A stretch of 64,000 nucleotides of DNA from Roseibium sediminis (GCF_008711325.1 NZ_VXDB01000010.1:1-64000), one strand, 5' to 3'; positions 29,116 through 39,326 are shown, counted from the first letter of the stretch. The notes: generated from the letters alone by a model not told the origin. Numbers and translations: made by a program.

Positions 29116-30447
29116 ATGACCGTTCTTTCAAGAGAAACTCGGCATGCGGCAGCAAGCTTGCTGCTTGGCCTGTTTGCCCTTGTGCTGTTCACACCGCTTG
29201 CCAATGCGGTTGAGGTTCAGCGTGTGCTCAGCCCCGGAGGAATTGAGGCCTGGCTGGTGGAGGATCACACGGTTCCCATGATTGCCGCGAATTTCTCCTT
29301 CGCAGGGGGAACTGCGCAGGACCCCGAGGGACAGGAAGGACTGACCCGGCTTTTGTCCTCCACGCTGGATGAGGGCGCGGGTGACCTCCCGTCTGCTGCC
29401 TTCAAGACAAAAATGGAAGAACTTGCCATTTCGATCAGCTTCAGCGCGGACCGGGATCATTTTTACGGCAACCTTCGCACCCTGACCCCAACGCGAGACG
29501 AAGCCTTCGACCTTCTGCGCCTGTCTCTGTCCAGCCCCCGATTTGATCCGGAAGATCTGGAGCGCATCAAGGCCCAGATGCTGACCGGTATTCGGCGTCA
29601 GACGCAAGAGCCAGACGCCATTGCAGGCCGCGCTCTGGTCGAGAGCCTTTATCCAGGGCACACCTATGCCCGCGAGAGTGGCGGCACGGAAGAGAGCCTG
29701 CCTTTGCTCGGCAAGAACGAGCTGGAAGACTTGCGGAGCAAGATCCTGGCAAGAGATGGCCTGCGTGTCGGTGTGGTGGGTGCAATTGACGCTGCCACGC
29801 TGGCCGGTTTGCTGGACAAGACCTTTGGCGAACTGCCCGCCAAAGCAGACCTTGTTCCCGTACCGGACGTTACCCCGGTCATCGGCGAACGGATTGTCAG
29901 TGCATTTGATGTGCCGCAGACTACGATCCTGTTCGCGTTTGAAGGGCTGAAACAGGATGATCCCGACTTCCTGACAGCCTTCGTGATGAACCATATTCTA
30001 GGTGGCGGCACATTCACATCGTGGCTCTATGACGAAGTGAGAGAAAAGCGCGGTTTGACCTACAGTGTCGGCACCTATCTGGCTCCATATGACCACACGG
30101 CGCTCTTGATGGGCTCAGCTTCGACACGTCCTGATCGCGCCGACGAAGCCATCAGCGTCATTCAGGCCCAGTTGGAAAAAATGGCGAGCGAAGGACCGAC
30201 ACAGGACGAGCTGGAGAGCGCCAAGAAGTTCCTGACGGGCTCCTATGCACTGCGTTTCGACAGCTCAGGCAAGATCGCCAGCCAGTTGGTTGGACTGCAG
30301 AACAGTGATCTGGGCATCGACTATTTCGAGATCAGAAACTCGTTGGTCGAAGCGGTAACACTGGAAGACGTCCAGCGTGTTGCCAAACGCCTGCTCGCGG
30401 ACAAGACGCCGACGATTGTCACCGTTGGTCCTGCGCAGGGACAGTAA
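29116..30447 (+). CDS. M16-family protein, non-catalytic partner
   Basis: This 443-aa exported M16 homologue has lost the HxxEH motif; the matching stretch reads LTRLLSSTLDEGA. It keeps the C-terminal Arg/Tyr region (EKRGLTYSVGTYL) that in M16B complexes contributes to substrate binding in the active partner. It starts right after the first subunit, so stoichiometric coexpression is likely. An independent function is not excluded. Confidence 0.9.
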   Translation: MTVLSRETRHAAASLLLGLFALVLFTPLANAVEVQRVLSPGGIEAWLVEDHTVPMIAANFSFAGGTAQDPEGQEGLTRLLSSTLDEGAGDLPSAAFKTKMEELAISISFSADRDHFYGNLRTLTPTRDEAFDLLRLSLSSPRFDPEDLERIKAQMLTGIRRQTQEPDAIAGRALVESLYPGHTYARESGGTEESLPLLGKNELEDLRSKILARDGLRVGVVGAIDAATLAGLLDKTFGELPAKADLVPVPDVTPVIGERIVSAFDVPQTTILFAFEGLKQDDPDFLTAFVMNHILGGGTFTSWLYDEVREKRGLTYSVGTYLAPYDHTALLMGSASTRPDRADEAISVIQAQLEKMASEGPTQDELESAKKFLTGSYALRFDSSGKIASQLVGLQNSDLGIDYFEIRNSLVEAVTLEDVQRVAKRLLADKTPTIVTVGPAQGQ

Positions 30448-30622
30448 GCTCTGAAGGGAATTGCTGGGGCAAATACAGATAAGGTTCGCTCCAGCATGCA
30501 CCGCCCCCTCTGATCAGCAGGACGACACCTGAAACACGTCCGGCACCTTCTTACTTGACTTACGGCGAACCGTTTCACTTCGCCTGAAAACGCTCCAGAC
30601 TCTTTCAAGCTACATAGATACG

Positions 30623-30652
30623 AAAAAGGCGGCTGTTCCAGCCGCCTTTTTT
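30623..30652. terminator. bidirectional rho-independent terminator
   Basis: A 13-bp perfect stem (AAAAAGGCGGCTG with CAGCCGCCTTTTT) and a 3-nt loop lie between the convergent M16 and TipF-like genes. Both flanks supply a T-run on their own strand. Confidence 0.92.
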
Positions 30653-30707
30653 ATGGTCTCGCGTAAACTTCTGTCTGGCTCTGTCCGAGGGATCTCGGAC
30701 GCACCGA

Positions 30708-32288
30708 CTATTCTGCAGCCCGCTGCCTGCGCGGCGCGGGGGCCGGAGCGCCCTGCAACACTTCGGCACGGACCGGGCGCGGCGGAGAAAACAGGTTTCC
30801 CTGCGCCAGCGAAACGTCGAAATCCAGCAGCTCAAGAACCTGGGATTCTGTCTCTACATGGTTCGGGATCAGTTCCATGCCGTAGCGATGGAGAAGGTCG
30901 CCAAAATCGGACGGATGGATATGACCGTGATGCGCATCACGGCGTCCGATCAGATAATCCGCATGCAGCTTGGCGTATTTGAAGCCCTGCTGCGCAAGGG
31001 TGCGGAAATCCATCTTCATGTCGGTGATGCCGTCGATGGAGAAGTGGAAGCCGAGATCGGACAGGGCCCGGAGGCTCTCCAGCTCAAGGGCACCCATTTC
31101 CGCAACATCGGTCTGACGGAACTCGAAAATCAGCACATCTGCGAAATTCCGGTTGTTGGAGACGAACTCCAGAAAACCGGGAAAGAACGTGTCATCCACC
31201 AGCGACAGCGCAGAGATGTTGCAAAACAGCGCCGAGTTCCGGTTTCGCGAGGTCAGTCGACGAATGACCTGAACGGACCGGAACAGAAGCAGATTGTCGA
31301 TGCGGGCTATCAGGCCTGAGCGAATGGCCTCTGGCAGGAACACAGACGCTTCGATCAGCTCGCCCTGCGAGTCCCGCAGACGTGTGAAAGCTTCATAGAA
31401 ACGAACCTGGCGCTGCGGCAGGGTCACAATCGGCTGCAGGTGCAGTTCAACACGATTTGCATTCAGCGCAGAATGAATAAGTTCCCGCATGGCGGGATCA
31501 GGAGCAGGTTTTCTCGGTGCACTCGGCTCAGGCGCTCTTACCGGCGGCGCTCCGAAATCATCTGACCGATCGGCCATCGGGTCGCGGTGACCCCGGTCTC
31601 GGGGAGATTGAGGCTGGAGGCGCGGCCCTGCCCGATCCTCCGAGTGAGGCACCCCATTGTCATATCGCGAGCGATCCGCCGCAAAGTCCTGGCGCGGCTC
31701 CGCGCCCCCGCCCCGATACGGCTGCTCCGAATAGTCGGACCCGCCGCGCCCGTGGCCCGGGCCATAGGTTGCCTCGTCATGCCGCGGACGATGATGCTCA
31801 AGACCGCGCTGGGGCTGTTGTTGTGGCGGGAAGGCCTGCGGCTCCCGGTAGGAAAGCTGCGGCGCGGTCTGCGCCGGAGGCAAGGCAGGCTGCTCGTCCA
31901 TGCGGGTTTCAAGATCGGCCATGGCTTCGGCCATCTGTTTGACCAAGGTGCCAAGAACTTCCACTTCGGCGAACAGCGGGTCGATTTCGGATCGGGTCTT
32001 GCGCGGGAAGGTCGTCTCGACGCCGGTCAGGCGGCCTTCCAGATTGCCCATGTCCTCATCAAGATCTGCCAACCTGTCTTCCAGACGGTCTACGGCCTCT
32101 CCAACCGCGCTGCGGTCCCGGCTGCGGCCAATCAGGAGGTGAACGACAACCATCGTACACAGGAGGGCGAGCGAAAGGGACGCTGCTTCACCGAACGGTC
32201 GAGCGAACTGGAACATCATGATAGCCGCAATGGAGGCTGCGATGATGCCCATACAAATTACAATAAAAATGGTCGCGGTGCGCCCCAT
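30708..32288 (-). CDS. tipF: TipF-like membrane c-di-GMP receptor with degenerate EAL domain
   Basis: This protein of about 526 aa has two N-terminal transmembrane helices (residues 5-27 and 34-54), a coiled coil (60-120), a Pro/Gln/Arg/Gly-rich disordered stretch (about 125-255) and a C-terminal EAL-type domain. Catalytic motifs are lost: EAL reads EAF, the DDFGTG loop reads SIDGITD and the K-I-D segment reads KLHAD. The architecture matches Caulobacter TipF, a c-di-GMP-binding protein that places flagellar parts at the new pole. GTG 32294 is an alternative start. That it binds rather than cleaves c-di-GMP is inferred from the missing residues and from TipF. Confidence 0.78.
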   Translation of the reverse strand: MGRTATIFIVICMGIIAASIAAIMMFQFARPFGEAASLSLALLCTMVVVHLLIGRSRDRSAVGEAVDRLEDRLADLDEDMGNLEGRLTGVETTFPRKTRSEIDPLFAEVEVLGTLVKQMAEAMADLETRMDEQPALPPAQTAPQLSYREPQAFPPQQQPQRGLEHHRPRHDEATYGPGHGRGGSDYSEQPYRGGGAEPRQDFAADRSRYDNGVPHSEDRAGPRLQPQSPRDRGHRDPMADRSDDFGAPPVRAPEPSAPRKPAPDPAMRELIHSALNANRVELHLQPIVTLPQRQVRFYEAFTRLRDSQGELIEASVFLPEAIRSGLIARIDNLLLFRSVQVIRRLTSRNRNSALFCNISALSLVDDTFFPGFLEFVSNNRNFADVLIFEFRQTDVAEMGALELESLRALSDLGFHFSIDGITDMKMDFRTLAQQGFKYAKLHADYLIGRRDAHHGHIHPSDFGDLLHRYGMELIPNHVETESQVLELLDFDVSLAQGNLFSPPRPVRAEVLQGAPAPAPRRQRAAE

Positions 32289-32590
32289 CGTCACTCAGCA
32301 CTTTCGCCACGAATCAGATTGCCAGCATTAATAATGCCTTAAACAATTGCAGGTTCCGACTCTGCAGCGGCATTCTGGCCGGGAATGGTTGATTTGTCCC
32401 CGACAATAAGCCCTTCTTCGATAAAAATGACGATGTCCATACCAAGAACGTCGGGTTTATTTACTCTGTTTGCAAATACAACCGCGATTTACCCTTTTCA
32501 ATCAACGCTTGGTGCATTAACGTTATGTTAACGGTCTATCTTCGTTTGCGCTTGGTAATCCCGACGTAATTATAAAGGGGGGCTAATAAA
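32289..32590. other. divergent intergenic region with a CtrA-type site
   Basis: About 300 AT-rich bases between the TipF-like gene and the tail-anchored gene. Apart from the TTAA-N7-TTAA site near 32517, no frame or strong hairpin is visible. It must hold two divergent promoters. Confidence 0.6.
32517..32532 (+). promoter_or_regulatory. CtrA-type binding site TTAA-N7-TTAAC
   Basis: TTAACGTTATGTTAAC matches the CtrA consensus TTAA-N7-TTAA(C) exactly. It lies 59 nt before ATG 32591 and about 230 nt from the divergent TipF-like gene. CtrA controls flagellar and cell-cycle genes in alphaproteobacteria. A ctrA gene is not in the window, and a chance match is possible in an AT-rich gap. Confidence 0.55.
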
Positions 32591-33421
32591 ATGACCAAGG
32601 CTGGGCACGTCATTCACCTACCTCAAAAACGAGCCGGATCTGAGTCCATTCCATTGCCGGACACAGAATTCGAGAAGACCACTTCTTCTATTCCAGACGC
32701 CAAGGGCGAAACAACCGTCCAATCAGGCCCATCTGCTGACAAGCCCTGGGACCCAAGTCAGGGTGATCGCCGGAACTCGGCAACCCGGCCATGGGCCAAT
32801 GTCCCGGTAGATCGCAGAAATGCGAGCCCGGCTTCCGAAGAGTCAGAAGACGCAAAACCCGACAATGAAGCCGTTCGAAATGCGCTGAAGAGCATTCTCG
32901 CCAGTGCTGAGTTCAAGTCGGTTCCGCAGCTGCGCGCTTTTCTGAACTACGTGGTTTGCGCCGTCCTCGATGACCGTGTCGAGGAAATCAAGGGTTACAC
33001 AATCGCTGTCGAAGCGCTCGGACGCGACCCGTCCTTCAATCCGGTCACCGATCCGATTGTCCGGGTGGAAGCAGCGCGCCTGCGCCGCCGCCTCAGCGAC
33101 TTCTACGAAGGCAGCGGCGCTGCAGAAGACTTGCGCATAACCATCCCCAAGGGAAGTTACGTGCCAGACATCAGCTTGCGCGATGGTCTTGTAACCATCT
33201 CCCAGAAGACTGAGACATTGTCAGTTCTCGCAGGGGATGCACGGCAAGAATCACTCGCAACCACAGATACTGTTTGTGAAGAACCGGCAAATCACTCTGG
33301 ACAAACAATTGCCCGCCAAGCGGAAAATCGTCCAGGCATCGAAGCATTTCTGCATCGACACATCGTTTCGATCGCATGTCTTGCGAGTTTTTTGCTTGGG
33401 TTCGTAATCGGAAGAATCTAA
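32591..33421 (+). CDS. tail-anchored protein with a conserved cytoplasmic domain, unknown function
   Basis: This 276-aa protein has a long polar N terminus (1-90), a conserved domain (about 92-175) and one C-terminal transmembrane helix (253-274, ending GFVIGRI), so the bulk should face the cytoplasm. The domain (for example LRAFLNYVVCAVLDDRVEEI, PIVRVEAARLRRRLSDFYEG and PKGSYVP) resembles the N-terminal module of alphaproteobacterial proteins annotated as adenylate cyclase-like or TPR proteins, but no cyclase or TPR part follows. It lies 158 nt before a sigma-54 regulator gene. GGGGGG precedes ATG 32591. The role is unknown; a regulatory membrane adaptor is a guess. Confidence 0.7.
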   Translation: MTKAGHVIHLPQKRAGSESIPLPDTEFEKTTSSIPDAKGETTVQSGPSADKPWDPSQGDRRNSATRPWANVPVDRRNASPASEESEDAKPDNEAVRNALKSILASAEFKSVPQLRAFLNYVVCAVLDDRVEEIKGYTIAVEALGRDPSFNPVTDPIVRVEAARLRRRLSDFYEGSGAAEDLRITIPKGSYVPDISLRDGLVTISQKTETLSVLAGDARQESLATTDTVCEEPANHSGQTIARQAENRPGIEAFLHRHIVSIACLASFLLGFVIGRI

Positions 33422-33448
33422 GGAATTCCGCCATTTTTTGACATTTTC

Positions 33449-33495
33449 GGGTTGTCATTTGCTTTTGCCAAATTGCGAATGACAACCCTTTGTTT
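33449..33495 (+). terminator. long stem-loop with T-rich tail between the tail-anchored and sigma-54 genes
   Basis: A 14-bp stem with one T-G pair (GGGTTGTCATTTGC with GCGAATGACAACCC) has a 12-nt loop and is followed by TTTGTTT. It probably ends the upstream transcript. The perfect outer 11 bp could also be an operator for the sigma-54 regulator gene. Confidence 0.6.
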
Positions 33496-33579
33496 ACCCT
33501 GTTCGGCGCAATAATCAGGCAGTTAGTCGACCGCTTCGATTCTCGATAATGCTGCTTGAGCGACGGGGGATGCCCAGAA

Positions 33580-35091
33580 ATGGGAAGTAATTTGGGTCAA
33601 GGAAGACCCGTCAAAGTTCGTGTTCTGGATGCCTCCCACTCCGAGGCCAACCGCACAGCCGCAGTCAGTGCCAAGCTTGCTCTGGAATGCTCTGAACCGG
33701 TCATTTACACCGAGTCACACAGATGCCTTCAGGATCTCGCCGGGAAAACGACCGACGTTCTCATTCTTGATCTGGAGACGGTGGGCAGTGACGAAGGTTT
33801 GGAACCCTTCGCCGTCAGATGCCCCACAGCTGTGATTATCGCGGTTTCCTCGCAAGGTTCGGTATCTCGTGCAGTCTCGGCGATGCGCGCCGGTGCTCAT
33901 GACTTCCTGACAAAGCCCTTCTCTCTGGACGCTCTGGCAAGCAAGGTGTCTTTCCAGCTCGACCAACGCCCTACCCTCAAGTCCGATCTTCTCACTGCTA
34001 TCAGTTCCGCTCGCGCCACCGACAGCTCCGGCCTCATCGGTGAAGCTGCGAGTGACAACGGCGACTCTGAGGAAGTTCTTGGACTGTCCAAACTCATTGG
34101 CTCCTCTGCGGCGATCCAGCGGGTTTTCGAGCAGATCAAGCGCATGGCTCCGTCTCAGGCCCCTGTGTTCATCACCGGCGAGTCCGGCACGGGCAAGGAG
34201 CTTTGCGCCAATGCAATTCACGATCTGTCAGATCGTCAGGGTAAGCCCTTCGTCACCCTGAACTGTGCTGCCATTCCACGAGATCTCATTGAAAGCGAGA
34301 TTTTCGGTTATGTGCGCGGCGCGTTCACCGGGGCTACCGACAATCGTGCGGGCGCAGCAGAACAGGCTGCCGGTGGCACGCTGTTTCTCGATGAAATCGG
34401 CGAAATGGATCTGATGCTGCAGAGCAAGCTGTTGCGTTTCCTGCAGACAGGGACCTTTCAGCGGCTGGGTGATACGGTTTCTCGCAAGGTCGATGCCCGC
34501 ATCATCTGTGCGACAAACCGCGACCCTTTGGCGGAAATCTCCGCAGGCCGCTTCCGCGAGGACCTCTATTACCGCCTGCATGTTCTACCCATTCAGCTTC
34601 CACCGCTGCGTGAGCGCCGGGATGACATTGTCCCCTTGGCAACCTCTTTCCTTTTGAGATATTCCGCCGAAGAGGGGCGCGGGTTCCGGGGATTTGATGC
34701 AGATGCGGAAACAAGACTGGCCAGCTATCACTGGCCCGGAAACGTGCGCCAGCTGGAAAATACGATCCGCCAGATCGTCGTGATGAATGACGGAACATCC
34801 ATCACCTTCGAGATGCTGCCGCTGATCATCAGAGATGCCTCCGCACGCGCGTCCCATTCGCTCATCGATATCTCCCGCGAGCGTGCCCGGCCGACAGCTG
34901 TCCAACGACCGTTCGGAACGATCGAGCCGCTGTGGGCGCAAGAAAAGAGAATAATAGAAGACGCGCTGAATGCATTTAACGGCAACATTGCCATGGCTGC
35001 TGCCGCGCTCGAAATAAGCCCGTCGACGATTTATAGAAAAAGACAGTCTTGGGAGTCCCGGACACTGGAACCCCTCGCGCATCTACAATAA
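33580..35091 (+). CDS. sigma-54-dependent response regulator (NtrC family)
   Basis: This 503-aa protein has an N-terminal receiver-like domain (about 8-130), an AAA+ sigma-54 activation domain and a C-terminal Fis-type helix-turn-helix (NIAMAAAALEISPSTIYRKR). Walker A is GESGTGKE, the sigma-54 contact loop GAFTGA is intact, and Walker B is LFLDEIGEMD. In the receiver the phospho-Asp is likely in LILDLE and the Lys in LTKPF, but the usual N-terminal acidic pair is reduced to one Asp (RVLDAS). No histidine kinase is adjacent. TTG 33556 is in frame, but ATG 33580 has GGGGGA upstream. The target genes are unknown; TacA/FlbD-type roles are possible. Confidence 0.9.
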   Translation: MGSNLGQGRPVKVRVLDASHSEANRTAAVSAKLALECSEPVIYTESHRCLQDLAGKTTDVLILDLETVGSDEGLEPFAVRCPTAVIIAVSSQGSVSRAVSAMRAGAHDFLTKPFSLDALASKVSFQLDQRPTLKSDLLTAISSARATDSSGLIGEAASDNGDSEEVLGLSKLIGSSAAIQRVFEQIKRMAPSQAPVFITGESGTGKELCANAIHDLSDRQGKPFVTLNCAAIPRDLIESEIFGYVRGAFTGATDNRAGAAEQAAGGTLFLDEIGEMDLMLQSKLLRFLQTGTFQRLGDTVSRKVDARIICATNRDPLAEISAGRFREDLYYRLHVLPIQLPPLRERRDDIVPLATSFLLRYSAEEGRGFRGFDADAETRLASYHWPGNVRQLENTIRQIVVMNDGTSITFEMLPLIIRDASARASHSLIDISRERARPTAVQRPFGTIEPLWAQEKRIIEDALNAFNGNIAMAAAALEISPSTIYRKRQSWESRTLEPLAHLQ

Positions 35092-35201
35092 CTCAAGCAT
35101 TTTCTTGTTTCTCCGGAAAAGCCAGTCTATACCGCCTTGAAGAACTAAGATCATGATTCCGCACCCTGTCTAACCCGGGGTGGGGCAAGGTGGGCTGGGC
35201 A

Positions 35202-35762
35202 ATGGGCTACAAGAACTTGTTTTTGGGACTTCTGGCGTTGGGCGCCAGCACAACTCTTGCCTTTGCCGAGACCGCAACCACACCTTCTTTCGCAGCTCCT
35301 GCTGCGGCCTTGACCGAGGCGACCGAAGCTGCAACTGCGGCTTGGGAGGCAGCGCCCCTTGGCTTCTCAAAGACGCTGTTCGTTACGGCGCCGGCAGGTG
35401 GATATGGCCAATACGAACCCCGCGATGGTTCGGAATTCGCTGCAGATGAGATGCTTCACGTTTACGCCGAACCGGTTGCCTATGCGATTTCGGAACAGGA
35501 CGGCACCTTCAGCTACGCATTGTCCGCAAATTTCCGCCTTTTGAACCCAACTGGACAGGTTTTGGCCGAGAGCGCAGATTTCGCATCCTTTTCCAAAAAG
35601 ATACGCAGCGCCTCCCGCGAACTCTCCACGTCCTTGAGTTTCCAGTTCTCCGGTCTGCCGTCAGGCACCTACGCGCTTGAAGTGGAATTCAATGACACGA
35701 TCGGCGGCAAGTCGGGGACGATCAACCTGCCGTTTTCTGTCGTGGAAGCTCCCGCTCAATAA
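35202..35762 (+). CDS. exported protein of unknown function
   Basis: This 186-aa protein has a signal peptide (YKNLFLGLLALGASTTLAFA) and an Ala/Thr-rich segment, then a beta-rich domain. The late pattern (FRLLNPTGQVLAESADF ... GLPSGTYALEVEFND) suggests an Ig-like beta-sandwich. I do not recognise the family. GTG 35190 is in frame, but ATG 35202 is the more usual start. It has no close operon partner; groESL follows after 301 bp. Confidence 0.65.
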   Translation: MGYKNLFLGLLALGASTTLAFAETATTPSFAAPAAALTEATEAATAAWEAAPLGFSKTLFVTAPAGGYGQYEPRDGSEFAADEMLHVYAEPVAYAISEQDGTFSYALSANFRLLNPTGQVLAESADFASFSKKIRSASRELSTSLSFQFSGLPSGTYALEVEFNDTIGGKSGTINLPFSVVEAPAQ

Positions 35763-35877
35763 CGGACTTCAGCCAGGTGGCAGCGACAAGATTTCTGCCC
35801 CTTAGGCCGGTTTTCCGATGGCTGGAACATCATAAAAACCGCCAGATCGCCTTTCGTGACGAAATCAAGCGCCCAGA

Positions 35878-35899
35878 GTCGGAAATTGTCGTTTCCGAC
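35878..35899. repeat. perfect 8-bp inverted repeat just upstream of the groESL -35
   Basis: GTCGGAAA and TTTCCGAC flank a 6-nt spacer and end 3 nt before the -35 hexamer. There is no T-run. It could be an operator or the terminal hairpin of the upstream gene. Confidence 0.5.
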
Positions 35900-35901
35900 C
35901 A

Positions 35902-35930
35902 TTGACAAAGCCCCTCACGGTTCATAAATC
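35902..35930 (+). promoter_or_regulatory. groESL promoter (-35 TTGACA, -10 TAAATC)
   Basis: A consensus -35 TTGACA is separated by 17 bp from an AT-rich -10 (TAAATC), just upstream of CIRCE. The placement lets HrcA bound at CIRCE block transcription start. An overlapping RpoH promoter cannot be excluded. Confidence 0.65.
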
Positions 35931-35938
35931 CAAGGCCG

Positions 35939-35965
35939 TTAGCACTCGCCACAAGGGAGTGCTAA
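35939..35965 (+). promoter_or_regulatory. CIRCE element (HrcA operator)
   Basis: TTAGCACTC, 9 nt, GAGTGCTAA: a perfect match to the CIRCE consensus, about 100 nt before groES. HrcA represses groE from this site in many bacteria, including alphaproteobacteria. hrcA is not in the window. Confidence 0.97.
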
Positions 35966-36063
35966 CAACGACGGGCAGAGGCCCGTGGTTTTGAACCCAT
36001 ATCATCATGCTTCGCACGCTGCCTATAATGGTGTGGGGCGTGCCCATGAGAGGATACAGTCAA

Positions 36064-36351
36064 ATGGCATTTCGTCCGCTGCACGATCGTGTCGTTGTTC
36101 GCCGCGTAGGTTCCGAAGAGAAGACCGCTGGCGGCATCATCATTCCGGACACCGCTAAGGAAAAGCCGCAGGAAGGCGAAGTTGTTGCTGTTGGCAACGG
36201 CGCTCGCAAGGACTCTGGCGAGCTGATCCCGATCGATGTCAAAGAAGGCGACCGCGTTCTGTTCGGCAAGTGGTCCGGCACCGAAGTCAAGATCAACGGT
36301 GAAGACCTGCTGATCATGAAGGAATCCGACATCATGGGTGTGATCGCCTAA
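36064..36351 (+). CDS. groES: co-chaperonin GroES
   Basis: This 95-aa cap subunit of the GroEL chamber has the mobile loop ([20 protein letters not shown]) and typical ends ([10 protein letters not shown] ... IMGVIA). In-frame upstream starts exist at 36007 and 36046, but ATG 36064 gives the exact family length and has AGAGGA 9 nt upstream. It forms an operon with groEL under CIRCE control. Confidence 0.98.
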   Translation: MAFRPLHDRVVVRRVGSEEKTAGGIIIPDTAKEKPQEGEVVAVGNGARKDSGELIPIDVKEGDRVLFGKWSGTEVKINGEDLLIMKESDIMGVIA

Positions 36352-36397
36352 TCGGCTCCCCTTTTGTCAATTCAAAGTTCCAATTCAAGATAAGTGA

Positions 36398-38047
<1,650 letters not shown>

Positions 38048-38084
38048 GAAGCCCATAAAGCAGCCCAATGCTTACGCTTTGAGG

Positions 38085-38112
38085 AAAGGGCGGCCTTCGG
38101 GTCGCCCTTTTT
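38085..38112 (+). terminator. rho-independent terminator after groEL
   Basis: An 11-bp stem (AAAGGGCGGCC with GGTCGCCCTTT, one G-T pair) with a TTCG loop is followed by T residues. Confidence 0.92.
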
Positions 38113-38157
38113 GTTTGGCGGCATAAATCGGAAATTTGTTCTGCTTGGTCCTATGAA

Positions 38158-38181
38158 AAAGGCGGCTTTCAAGCCGCCTTT
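38158..38181 (-). terminator. rho-independent terminator for the GST gene
   Basis: A perfect stem (AAAGGCGGCTT with AAGCCGCCTTT, inner pairs opening to form the loop) lies 23 nt past the GST stop. On the minus strand it is followed by five T. Confidence 0.88.
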
Positions 38182-38204
38182 CAATTTCAGTCGTCAAGGC
38201 AAGG

Positions 38205-38909
38205 TCAGTCCCGACTGGGAATATTGACGGCCTTTTCACTGGCCGGGCGCGACGCACAAACTTCAAACCAGCGCAGGACGTTTTTCCGGCTTCCGAGATC
38301 GACATGCTCCGAGGCTTCATAGAAACCCTGGATCGTGCGAACCCATGGCCAGGACGCCATGTCGGCGATTGTATAGTCTGCCCCCATGATGAAGTCCCTG
38401 TCCTCAAGGCGCTGGTCCAGAACACCCAGAAGACGCTTTACCTCGTCCCGGTAGCGTTCAAACGGACGGCGGTCTTCGTATTCCTTGCCCGCAAACTTGT
38501 GAAAGAAGCCAAGCTGGCCGGCCATCGGGCCAAAGCCGCCCATTTGCCACATGAGCCACTGGATCGTCTCGTAGCGTTCCGCGCCTTCCCTGGCGAGGAA
38601 CTGGCCGGATTTGTCTGCGAGGTAAATCAGGATAGCACCGGACTCCCAAAGCGCCACAGGAGCTCCGTTCGGGCCGTTGGGGTCAATGATCGCCGGGATC
38701 TTGTTGTTCGGGTTCAGCGACAGGAACTCGGGAGATGTCTGATCGTTGGTCGCGAAATTCACCAGATGTGGCTCATAGGCGAGACCTGTTTCCTCCAGCA
38801 TGGCCGATACCTTGATGCCATTGGGCGTCGGCAGGGAATAGAGCTGGATACGATCGGGATGTTGGGCGGGCCATTTCTTGGTGATCTTGAAAGTGTCGAG
38901 GGAGGACAT
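38205..38909 (-). CDS. glutathione S-transferase, YghU/YfcG (nu-class) type
   Basis: This 234-aa protein pairs a thioredoxin-like GST N domain (IQLYSLPTPNGIKVSAMLEE, NKIPAIID and ESGAILIYLA) with a helical C domain (GADYTIADMASWPWV). The TPNG segment near the first helix and the overall pattern match the YghU/YfcG group, which have glutathione-dependent disulfide reductase activity. The true start is ATG 38909, with GGAGG absent and only weak pairing; the longer frame to 38993 lacks family support. Confidence 0.9.
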   Translation of the reverse strand: MSSLDTFKITKKWPAQHPDRIQLYSLPTPNGIKVSAMLEETGLAYEPHLVNFATNDQTSPEFLSLNPNNKIPAIIDPNGPNGAPVALWESGAILIYLADKSGQFLAREGAERYETIQWLMWQMGGFGPMAGQLGFFHKFAGKEYEDRRPFERYRDEVKRLLGVLDQRLEDRDFIMGADYTIADMASWPWVRTIQGFYEASEHVDLGSRKNVLRWFEVCASRPASEKAVNIPSRD

Positions 38910-39113
38910 GGTGTTCCTGTTGGGCTGGATATGAAGGCTGAGCAAGACACAATATGCCGCTCGGGCATCTGGAACATAAGGTCGGCATCGCAAATTTCAA
39001 CCATCGTAAGATAACGATGAATTACCAGCAGGCTCAGTTTGAGGCCCCGCAGGGAGAAAGCTGTGATATAGAGCGGCTGTTTTTGGATCCACCATCACCG
39101 AACAAGGCCTGCC

Positions 39114-39326
39114 ATGTCGACGAGCGTTGAAGAGCGTCTGGACACATTGGAAATCGAGTTGGCGCATGCCAATCACACGATCGATGAGCTGAATGCCGTT
39201 GTTGTCGATCAGGGACGCCAGATAGACAGGCTGACCCGCAAGCTCATCCAGATGACAAACCAGATCGAGGATTTGATTGAAAACTCGGTTTCCGCCCCGC
39301 CGATCCAGAAACCGCCGCATTATTAG
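39114..39326 (+). CDS. slyX: SlyX family protein
   Basis: This 70-aa coiled-coil protein has the SlyX hallmarks: a heptad-rich helix (ERLDTLEIELAHANHTIDEL), the VVVDQGRQIDRL segment and the conserved C-terminal PPHY. Its function is not known in any organism. It is a single gene in tandem with the next small unknown gene. Confidence 0.92.
   Translation: MSTSVEERLDTLEIELAHANHTIDELNAVVVDQGRQIDRLTRKLIQMTNQIEDLIENSVSAPPIQKPPHY

Larger units (their letters stand above)
35763..36063. other. groESL upstream region
   Basis: These 301 bases hold the groESL promoter, a CIRCE operator and an upstream perfect inverted repeat, each listed separately. No gene is visible in it. Confidence 0.8.

Noticed and set aside
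32289..32590. Other AT-rich stretches in this gap as additional CtrA sites
   Set aside because: Only the one site has the full TTAA-N7-TTAA spacing; the others are single half-sites expected by chance.
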